A stretch of DNA of 27,214 nucleotides from an uncultured Lachnospiraceae bacterium (lineage in GTDB: Bacteria > Bacillota > Clostridia > Lachnospirales > Lachnospiraceae), in the NCBI GenBank assembly GCA_910586955.1, contig CAJUMM010000012.1, positions 22,732 to 49,945 on the forward strand, in the 5' to 3' direction. Of the stretch, positions 8,030 through 13,634 are shown in pieces (position 1 is the stretch's first letter; each line of letters opens with the position of its first letter). Both the position numbers and the translations under genes were made by a program. Below the pieces are notes generated by a model. It did no database searches and was not told the DNA's origin. It worked only from the letters and a program-made list of their open reading frames with translations.

Positions 8030-8671
8030 ATGGAAACACGTATGTACAAGATTCCGGCAAAGGCGGACAGAGAAGTGAGGCTGAAAGTAATTCCCGGCCA
8101 TTTTGCAACCAACCACTCCCATATCAACAACTACATTGACCTGACTACGCTGAAAACCCGGCAGAATGAGGCCCAGGCTGCGGCCCGGGTGCTGGCCCAG
8201 TATTCCACCTATACGGTGGTGGATACCATCGTCTGTCTGGACGGCTGCGAGGTTATCGGATCTTATCTGGCGGAGGAGCTGACCAACGCAGGAATTATGT
8301 GTATGAACCGTCACAAGACGATTTACATCGTAAGCCCGGAGCTGAATGCGGGAGGCCAGATTATCTTCCGGGACAATATGCAGATGATGATCCGGAACAA
8401 AAATGTGCTGCTGCTTCTGGCTACGGCTACCACGGGAAAGACTTTGGAGCAGAGCTTAAATTCCATCGAGTATTACGGGGGAAGGATCCAGGGAATCGGG
8501 GCAATTTTCAGCGCCGTGCAGAAAGCCCGCTCCATGGACGTAAACTCTATCTTTACCCAGAAGGATATTCCCGACTATCAGACTTATGAGTTCCACAACT
8601 GTCCTTTGTGCAAGAATAACCAGAGAGTGGACGCCATTGTGAATGCTTTTGGGTACAGCAAGATTGAATAA
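8030..8671 (+). CDS. Type I phosphoribosyltransferase-like protein (orotate PRTase-like)
   Basis: This 213-residue soluble protein has the type I phosphoribosyltransferase layout. A hydrophobic strand NVLLLLATATTGKTL at 125-139 sits in the position of the PRPP loop, and VVDTIVCLDGCEVIGSYLA at 63-81 resembles the strand-helix before it. The loop reads ATATTGKTL, without the two acidic residues usually found before TTG, so PRPP chemistry may be altered or lost. The C-terminal end has CPLCKNNQRVDAI, a CxxC that could bind metal. GTGAAGGAGG gives a strong ribosome site before the ATG at 8030. It follows rhaB closely and ends at a terminator. The substrate is not predictable. Confidence 0.72.
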   Translation: METRMYKIPAKADREVRLKVIPGHFATNHSHINNYIDLTTLKTRQNEAQAAARVLAQYSTYTVVDTIVCLDGCEVIGSYLAEELTNAGIMCMNRHKTIYIVSPELNAGGQIIFRDNMQMMIRNKNVLLLLATATTGKTLEQSLNSIEYYGGRIQGIGAIFSAVQKARSMDVNSIFTQKDIPDYQTYEFHNCPLCKNNQRVDAIVNAFGYSKIE

Positions 8672-8696
8672 ATTTATCTGTGGAAAGAGCAGATTG

Positions 8697-8734
8697 CGGC
8701 ATGGCCGGAAGCGGCCGTGCCGTATTTGTGTTTT
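8697..8734 (+). terminator. Terminator after the rhaB block
   Basis: An 11-bp GC-rich stem (8697-8707 with 8712-8722, one G-U pair) with a GAAG loop is followed by TATTTGTGTTTT. It separates the rhaB block from ibrA. Confidence 0.75.
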
Positions 8735-8790
8735 ATAACTGCCGGAAGAATCTGTAAGAGAAAAGCGGCCATTTAAAGGGGGAATACCGG

Positions 8791-10122
8791 TTGGTGCGTG
8801 AATATTTGGAACAAAATGTGTATGAAGCCTTTCAGAAACGGATGAAATTTCTCTTTGAGGAGTTTGACAATATCTATGTCTCTTTTTCGGGCGGGAAAGA
8901 CAGCGGCCTTTTGCTGAATCTGACACTGGATTTCCAGAAGAAATATTTCCCGGAAAAGCGGATCGGCGTTTTCCATCAGGACTTTGAGGCCCAGTATACG
9001 GTGACTACGGAGTATGTGGAACGGACTTTTGAGCGCCTCCGGGGAGAGGCGGAGCTTTACTGGGTCTGTCTTCCCATGGCGGTGCGGACGGCCTTAAGCA
9101 GTTACCAGATGTACTGGTATCCCTGGGACGACACGAAGCGGGAAAGCTGGGTGCGCCAAATGCCAAAGGGAGAGTATGTGATCAACTTAGATAACAATCC
9201 CGTGTCCACTTACCGTTACCGGATGCCCCAGGAGGATCTGGCCAAGCAGTTTGGAAGGTGGTACCGGGTTTTTCACGAAAATAAGAAGACCGTTTGTCTT
9301 CTGGGTATGCGTGCGGAGGAGTCTCTTCAGAGGTACAGCGGCTTTGTAAATAAGAAATACGGCTATATGGGGGAGTGCTGGATCGGCAAGCAGTTTAAGG
9401 ACGTATGGTGCGCTTCCCCTCTCTATGACTGGACCCATGAAGATATCTGGCATGCCAATTACCTTTTTCATTACGATTACAACCGGCTCTATGATCTTTA
9501 CTATAAGGCGGGATTGAAAGTCTCCCAGATGCGGGTGGCTTCTCCCTTTAACGACTATTCCAAGGACGCACTCAATCTTTACCGGGTGATTGATCCGGAG
9601 ATTTGGGTGAAATTGGTAGGGAGGGTCCAGGGGGCCAACTTTGCAGCTATTTACGGGCGGACCAGGGCCATGGGATACCGGAATGTGACCCTGCCGGAGG
9701 GGCATACCTGGAAATCTTATACCCAGTTTCTTCTGGATACTCTTCCGGTGCGCCTGCGGAATAATTATGTGAAAAAGTTTAATACGTCAATTAAATTCTG
9801 GCATGAGACAGGGGGAGGATTGGACGAGGAGACCATACGGGAGCTTCAGGAGCACGGCTACCGGATCCGCAGGAACGGCATATCCAACTATACCCTGAAC
9901 CGGAAATCCCGGGTTGTTTTTATCGGAAGCATTCCCGACAACACCGATGATATCCGGTCCAGCAAAGATATTCCAAGCTGGAAGCGCATGTGCTACTGCA
10001 TTTTAAAGAACGATCACAACTGCCGCTTTATGGGGTTTGGGATTGACCGGGATCAGCAGAGGCGCATTGATCTGATCCGGAACAAGTACAAAAGTTTAGA
10101 GGAGATACACTATGAAGTATAG
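8791..10122 (+). CDS. ibrA: IbrA-like protein: PAPS reductase-family ATP pyrophosphatase with DUF3440
   Basis: This 443-residue protein begins with the ATP-pyrophosphatase P-loop SFSGGKDSGLLLNL (SGGKDS at 33-38), as in PAPS reductases and DndC. A DUF3440-type region follows with FEAQYT, YWVCLPM, CLLGMRAEESLQR and DWTHEDIWHANY. This order is that of IbrA, named in E. coli as an activator of immunoglobulin-binding proteins together with IbrB. The Cys-rich redox tail of assimilatory PAPS reductase is absent. The start is TTG with AAGGGGG 8 nt upstream; GTG at 8794 is the alternative. The last 11 bases overlap ibrB, so the two are translationally coupled. The biochemical activity of this pair is unknown. 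Confidence 0.85.
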   Translation: MVREYLEQNVYEAFQKRMKFLFEEFDNIYVSFSGGKDSGLLLNLTLDFQKKYFPEKRIGVFHQDFEAQYTVTTEYVERTFERLRGEAELYWVCLPMAVRTALSSYQMYWYPWDDTKRESWVRQMPKGEYVINLDNNPVSTYRYRMPQEDLAKQFGRWYRVFHENKKTVCLLGMRAEESLQRYSGFVNKKYGYMGECWIGKQFKDVWCASPLYDWTHEDIWHANYLFHYDYNRLYDLYYKAGLKVSQMRVASPFNDYSKDALNLYRVIDPEIWVKLVGRVQGANFAAIYGRTRAMGYRNVTLPEGHTWKSYTQFLLDTLPVRLRNNYVKKFNTSIKFWHETGGGLDEETIRELQEHGYRIRRNGISNYTLNRKSRVVFIGSIPDNTDDIRSSKDIPSWKRMCYCILKNDHNCRFMGFGIDRDQQRRIDLIRNKYKSLEEIHYEV

Positions 10123-10636
10123 AAGTCCCGTATATGAGATCCTTTCCGTTCCCATCGGAAAGATAGAGGCCAATACCTACAATCCCAATAAGGTGGCGCC
10201 GCCGGAGATGCGGCTTCTCTATGAGAGTATTAAGGCGGACGGCTATACCATGCCCATTGTGTGTTACTACGATCAGACCAGGGATATGTACATCATTGTG
10301 GACGGTTTCCACCGCTACCGGGTGATGCTGGAGTATTCCGATATCTATGAGCGGGAGGGAGGCTGCCTGCCCGTGTCCGTCATTGATAAACCCATTGATG
10401 AGCGTATGGCCAGCACCATCCGCCATAACCGGGCCAGGGGAAGCCACAATGTGGATCTGATGAGCAACATTATCAGGGAGCTTCACGATCTGGGCCGCTC
10501 CGACGCCTGGATTTCCACCCACTTAGGCATGGACCGGGACGAGATCCTGCGCCTGAAGCAGATCACGGGGCTGGCGGCTCTTTTCCGGGATGTAAAGTTC
10601 GGGAAGGCCTGGCGCCCGGCGGAGGAAGAGGACTAG
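10112..10636 (+). CDS. ibrB: IbrB-like ParB/sulfiredoxin-fold protein
   Basis: This 174-residue protein has a ParB N-terminal domain: VPIGKIEANTYNPN at 13-26, the nucleotide-site motif VDGFHRYR at 63-70, and RHNRARGSH at 104-112. A helical region at about 115-155 resembles the helix-turn-helix of ParB (ISTHLGMDRDEILRLKQITGL). It starts inside the end of ibrA with GAGGAG about 7 nt before the ATG. IbrA and IbrB are found together in enterobacterial prophages and elsewhere. The combination of a PAPS-reductase-like ATPase with a DGxHR protein recalls DndC/DndB of DNA phosphorothioation, but the other Dnd genes are absent. DNA binding is inferred from family. Confidence 0.83.
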   Translation: MKYRSPVYEILSVPIGKIEANTYNPNKVAPPEMRLLYESIKADGYTMPIVCYYDQTRDMYIIVDGFHRYRVMLEYSDIYEREGGCLPVSVIDKPIDERMASTIRHNRARGSHNVDLMSNIIRELHDLGRSDAWISTHLGMDRDEILRLKQITGLAALFRDVKFGKAWRPAEEED

Positions 10637-10651
10637 GGGATTGTGCGATGG

Positions 10652-10689
10652 CTTTGGTATTTCAATATCGGTTTTTTTAATACCGAAGT
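10652..10689 (+). terminator. Probable terminator after ibrAB
   Basis: Two overlapping hairpins are possible. A weak inner one, TTGGTAT/ATATCGG, is directly followed by seven T. A 10-bp outer one pairs 10652-10661 with 10680-10689 (one G-U) and holds the T-run in its loop. The inner one would act as a terminator for ibrAB. Confidence 0.45.
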
Positions 10690-10752
10690 GTTTCGCCAAT
10701 CTGGGGCAGGAGAAAGAATTGCGGAAATTGCGGAAACTTTAGCTGGTTTGTA

Positions 10753-10782
10753 TTGACATTTCGTTCAAAATATGTTTATATA
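10753..10782 (+). promoter_or_regulatory. Promoter of the AT-rich secreted-protein cluster
   Basis: TTGACA (10753-10758) is followed after 18 bp by TATATA (10777-10782). The -10 box overlaps the left edge of the large palindrome at 10778-10833, so a protein bound there would block transcription. Confidence 0.75.
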
Positions 10783-10833
10783 AATACATGATAATTATGT
10801 ATTAAAAAATACATAATTATCATGTATTTATAT
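10778..10833. promoter_or_regulatory. Perfect palindrome with 26-bp arms, probable operator
   Basis: Arms 10778-10803 and 10808-10833 are exact reverse complements around AAAA. The arms contain four alternating half-sites: AATACA at 10783, TGTATT at 10798, AATACA at 10808 and TGTATT at 10823. The central TGTATT-AAAA-AATACA is the same dyad found at the promoters at 19749 and 21059. The predicted start point falls inside the left arm, so an operator role fits better than a leader hairpin. Confidence 0.8.
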
Positions 10834-10888
10834 CTTCATGATCATGCAGAGATAACAAAATAAAATTTTATATCAGGAGAAATTTTTT

Positions 10889-11299
10889 ATGAGAAAAAAG
10901 AAACTATTTTTAATTGTATTAATGATAATTATGGCTGTCTCCATGGATACGGTTGCTTTTGCGCAAGATTCTGGTACTCATGAATTTGATATGACAAATA
11001 AGAAATTCATAGAGGAGTATACCGAAAATGGTGTGCATATAGTTGTTTATGAAATTATTTCTGATACACCGGAAATAATGCCTCGGTTTCCGGTATATAA
11101 AGAGATTGGAATTTGGCAGTCATTTGATGGGTGGGACATTGTACCGCCACCGACATACTCATATAAGATTGAAAATGATCCAGACTTTCATACATACATG
11201 AGTGGAACTTTATATCTTAAAGAAACAGAAAAAGTTGTTGAAGGTAGTGGAAAAAGAACACATGCGTATTATAAAGGAACAATAGCAGGAAATATTTAA
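10889..11299 (+). CDS. Small secreted protein, paralogue 1
   Basis: This 136-residue protein has a classic signal peptide: MRKKK, a hydrophobic stretch at about 6-23 and cleavage likely after AFA at about 25. The mature part is polar, without Cys or further membrane segments. It shares EIMPRFPVYKE (about 61-71), MSGTLYL and a C-terminal YKGT(I/V)AGNI with the next gene, so the two are tandem duplicates. AGGAGA lies about 8 nt before the ATG. Function is unknown. The AT-rich composition contrasts with ibrAB upstream and carAB downstream, which suggests acquired DNA. It is first in a three-gene cluster behind a promoter with a large operator-like palindrome. Confidence 0.8.
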   Translation: MRKKKLFLIVLMIIMAVSMDTVAFAQDSGTHEFDMTNKKFIEEYTENGVHIVVYEIISDTPEIMPRFPVYKEIGIWQSFDGWDIVPPPTYSYKIENDPDFHTYMSGTLYLKETEKVVEGSGKRTHAYYKGTIAGNI

Positions 11300-11350
11300 T
11301 GCGGGTGTTGTAATTTTTTAAAGTTCACATTTTACAGGAGGTTGAAAAAT

Positions 11351-11746
11351 ATGCAAAAGAAAGTTAAGAACTTAGTAATGCTAATATTGTCTATGGTAGT
11401 CTTGGTAGGAAATATTGTCAGTGTTTACGCAAAGGAATCGAATGTTGAAAATATGAAATCTATTAAAGCATTCACAGAAGAAAGCACATATGGAAGAGAC
11501 TATGAGATAATGGATAATACGGTAGAAATAATGCCTCGGTTTCCTGTATATAAGGAGAGAACGGTAGATTTAACATTTCCCGACTGGATTACACCTCCAT
11601 CAACATACAATTTCAACGCTTATGATACGGAGCTTAAAACACAAATGTCTGGAACTTTGTATCTTTCAACATATGCTCATCAATATCGGGACTTTCAACC
11701 AATAACATATGCAATTTATAAAGGGACAGTAGCAGGAAATATTTAA
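11351..11746 (+). CDS. Small secreted protein, paralogue 2
   Basis: This 131-residue secreted protein is a tandem paralogue of the preceding gene. Its signal peptide has KK then a hydrophobic core and ends near SVYA at about 27. EIMPRFPVYKE, MSGTLYL and the terminal YKGTVAGNI are shared, and the DNA of the first motif (a 20-base block GAAATAATGCCTCGGTTTCC) is identical in both genes while flanking parts have diverged. The ATG at 11351 has AGGAGG 9 nt upstream; an in-frame TTG at 11342 would abut the ribosome site and is rejected. Function is unknown; an extracellular effector or modulator role is conceivable but not shown. Confidence 0.8.
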   Translation: MQKKVKNLVMLILSMVVLVGNIVSVYAKESNVENMKSIKAFTEESTYGRDYEIMDNTVEIMPRFPVYKERTVDLTFPDWITPPSTYNFNAYDTELKTQMSGTLYLSTYAHQYRDFQPITYAIYKGTVAGNI

Positions 11747-11794
11747 TTGATAATTTGATACAACTATTTAAAACAGTAGGGGGTGTTGTATAAA

Positions 11795-12235
11795 ATGGAC
11801 ACAAAGCATAATAGCTTCATTTATTTTCTGTTAGAATGTATCATTATGGGATTGTGCTATTTATTAACCTGGTATGTAGTTCGTAAATATTTATTTGTAT
11901 ATGTATGGACGGCAGATACAGGAACCTCGTTTCGGCCTTTTTACTTCATATCATTAGGTTTGATTCCAATATATTTATGTGTGCATAAATTGTACCATTT
12001 ATATAATTTAAAATCATTTACGAATACTTGGAACGAGTTCATTACTGTTTGCAAGGCTGATTTCATAAGTGTCGTTCTTTTTGAAATGATTCTTTATTTT
12101 GGAGGGCGAAACGATTATGTGTTTATGTTTCCGAATAGCTTTAGTGTCTGTTTCTTTTTAATAAGCACTTTAATGATTATAATTGGAAGAAAGTGCATTT
12201 TCGCTTTCACAAGAACCTCTACAACGCAAAGATAG
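11795..12235 (+). CDS. Four-helix membrane protein resembling the N-terminal module of polyprenyl glycosylphosphotransferases
   Basis: This 146-residue protein is very hydrophobic, with about four membrane segments (near 8-29, 50-66, 91-105 and 117-134). The linker LYHLYNLKSFTNTWNEF between segments two and three, and the ending IIGRK, resemble the non-catalytic N-terminal domain of WbaP-like undecaprenyl-phosphate sugar transferases. The catalytic C-terminal domain is missing; the frame stops just before a long hairpin at 12249. It may be a stand-alone membrane protein or a remnant. GGGGG 11 nt before the ATG at 11795 supports the start. It shares the AT-rich composition and probably the transcript of the two secreted paralogues. 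Confidence 0.65.
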   Translation: MDTKHNSFIYFLLECIIMGLCYLLTWYVVRKYLFVYVWTADTGTSFRPFYFISLGLIPIYLCVHKLYHLYNLKSFTNTWNEFITVCKADFISVVLFEMILYFGGRNDYVFMFPNSFSVCFFLISTLMIIIGRKCIFAFTRTSTTQR

Positions 12236-12248
12236 CATATACGGATTG

Positions 12249-12311
12249 ATATGCTCCCTTCCAGGCAGACAAGTGAAATCATAAATACTTGTCACTTGAA
12301 AGGGAGCATAT
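12249..12311. repeat. Long imperfect inverted repeat after the membrane gene
   Basis: The outer arms ATATGCTCCCTT (12249-12260) and AAGGGAGCATAT (12300-12311) pair perfectly, and inner GACAAGT (12268-12274) pairs with ACTTGTC (12287-12293). No T-run follows, so it is a poor intrinsic terminator. GCATAT at 12235-12240 could pair with ATATGC instead, giving an alternative small hairpin. It could be a processing signal or a small inserted inverted-repeat element. Confidence 0.6.
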
Positions 12312-12334
12312 TGTATGTGTAAAAGAAAAATTTC

Positions 12335-12363
12335 TTGCATTGTCCGGGGAAATATAGTATAAT
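12335..12363 (+). promoter_or_regulatory. Promoter of carAB-nnrD
   Basis: TTGCAT (12335-12340) and TATAAT (12358-12363) have a 17-bp spacer. Transcription should begin near 12370, giving a leader of about 185 nt to the carA ATG. Confidence 0.8.
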
Positions 12364-12375
12364 TTCTTGAAATTC

Positions 12376-12402
12376 AAAGGCGGATTCTGCGTCTTTTTTT
12401 TT
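12376..12402 (+). terminator. Possible early terminator/attenuator in the carA leader
   Basis: A 7-bp stem (AAAGGCG 12376-12382 with CGTCTTT 12390-12396, one G-U) with a 7-nt loop runs into a stretch of nine T. It lies only a few bases after the predicted start point, so it would stop transcription within about 30 nt. The stem is weak, and a role in pyrimidine-responsive control is inference. Confidence 0.4.
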
Positions 12403-12417
12403 GAGATAAAACAGAAA

Positions 12418-12543
12418 CTGCGGAACTGGAGTATAGAAAAACAGCAGATACCCGAGCAGAGCCCAGAAGGATTTGCAGACGCAAAAGCGGCTGAAAATTC
12501 TTCTCTTACGGGGCTCTGGCAGGGAATCTGCGGAACTGGAATA
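12418..12543 (+). repeat. Structured leader repeat, copy B (carA leader)
   Basis: This is the second copy of the element at 1626-1761. It is bounded by CTGCGGAACTGGAGTA (12418-12433) and CTGCGGAACTGGAATA (12528-12543). The same hairpin forms: GCAG 12444-12447 with CTGC 12528-12531, CCC 12451-12453 with GGG 12522-12524, CAGAGCCC 12457-12464 with GGGCTCTG 12511-12518, AGAAG 12465-12469 with CTTCT 12500-12504, and a CGC-AAAA-GCG tip. Against copy A, one A-T pair became G-C and the neighbouring G-C became A-T. The element ends exactly 11 nt before the carA ATG and runs straight into its GGAGG. A short frame can be read through it, but a coding role is unlikely. Confidence 0.85.
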
Positions 12544-12554
12544 GGAGGTTTAAG

Positions 12555-13634
12555 ATGAAAGCTTATCTAATACTGGAAGACGGCCATGTATTTACGGGCG
12601 TACCCATAGGAGCGCCGGGGGAAGTGATCAGCGAGATTGTATTCAACACTTCCATGACCGGCTATCTGGAGGTCCTGACAGATCCCTCCTATGCAGGGCA
12701 GGCGGTGGTAATGACCTATCCCCTGATAGGCAATTACGGGGTCTGCCGGGAGGATATGGAATCCGGAAAGGCCTGGCCGGACGGGTATATTGTGCGGGAG
12801 CTTTCCCGGATTCCCAGCAATTTCCGGAGCAGGGAAACCCTCCGGCATTTCCTGGAAGACCAGGGCATTCCCGGCATTGCGGGGATTGACACCCGGCAGC
12901 TCACCCGGATACTTAGGGAGAGCGGCACCATGAACGGCATGATCACCACGGACGCATCCTTTGACCTGGAGGAGGTGAAGGCCAAGCTGAAAGCCTACCG
13001 GGTACAGAAAGCCGTGGAGCGTGTCACCTGCCGGGAGGCGTATACACTGGAGGGAGAAGGCTGCCGTGTGGCTCTTCTGGATCTGGGTGCCAAGAAAAAT
13101 ATTATCCGTTCTCTACATAAGCGTGGCTGCCGGGTGACGGTTTATCCGGCGTTCACATCTGCACAGGAACTTCTGGCCGGACAGCCGGACGGCATCATGC
13201 TTTCCAACGGCCCCGGCGATCCCAAGGAATGCGTCTCAATTATAGAAGAAATCCGAAAGCTGTATCAGACAGATATCCCCATCTTCGCAATTTGCTTAGG
13301 CCATCAGCTTATGGCGCTGGCTGCCGGAGCAGATACTTATAAATTAAAATACGGACACCGGGGAGGCAACCATCCGGTGAAAGATCTGAGGACCGGGCGG
13401 GTGTACATTTCCTCCCAGAACCACGGCTATGCGGTGGATGGGAAGAGCCTTGATCCCAAGGTGGCCGTGCCGGCTTTTGTAAATGTAAATGACGGGACCA
13501 ACGAGGGACTCTGCTATACGGGGAAGGATATTTTTACCGTGCAGTTCCATCCCGAAGCCAGTCCCGGCCCCCAAGATTCCGGTTATCTCTTTGATCGCTT
13601 TATAGAAACCATGGAGGTGAGAAAACATGCCTAA
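12555..13634 (+). CDS. carA: Carbamoyl-phosphate synthase small subunit
   Basis: This 359-residue glutamine amidotransferase subunit supplies ammonia to CarB for carbamoyl phosphate, the precursor of pyrimidines and arginine. The N-terminal CPSase domain has FNTSMTGYLEVLTDPSY and GIAGIDTRQLTR. The class I amidotransferase domain has NGPGDP at 218-223, the nucleophile Cys247 in FAICLGHQL, and His332 with Glu334 in VQFHPEA, so it is catalytically complete. GGAGG lies 6 nt before the ATG and is placed at the end of the structured repeat. The last 8 bases overlap carB. argH lies at the right end of the window, but this promoter shows no recognised arginine operator. Confidence 0.96.
   Translation: MKAYLILEDGHVFTGVPIGAPGEVISEIVFNTSMTGYLEVLTDPSYAGQAVVMTYPLIGNYGVCREDMESGKAWPDGYIVRELSRIPSNFRSRETLRHFLEDQGIPGIAGIDTRQLTRILRESGTMNGMITTDASFDLEEVKAKLKAYRVQKAVERVTCREAYTLEGEGCRVALLDLGAKKNIIRSLHKRGCRVTVYPAFTSAQELLAGQPDGIMLSNGPGDPKECVSIIEEIRKLYQTDIPIFAICLGHQLMALAAGADTYKLKYGHRGGNHPVKDLRTGRVYISSQNHGYAVDGKSLDPKVAVPAFVNVNDGTNEGLCYTGKDIFTVQFHPEASPGPQDSGYLFDRFIETMEVRKHA

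Noticed and set aside
8791..10122. Assimilatory PAPS reductase serving cysK
   Set aside because: The DUF3440 layout, the lack of the redox Cys tail and the overlap with a ParB-like gene all point to IbrA.
10713..10733. A third copy of the CTGCGGAACTGG repeat, from the tandem ATTGCGGAA at this place
   Set aside because: Only short similarity (TGCGGAA) is shared; no core hairpin or second direct repeat follows.
12367..12558. A 63-residue frame running through the carA leader repeat
   Set aside because: It lacks a ribosome site, starts within the possible attenuator, and the matching stretch before the aldo/keto reductase is frame-shifted by one base, so the repeat is conserved as structure and not as protein.
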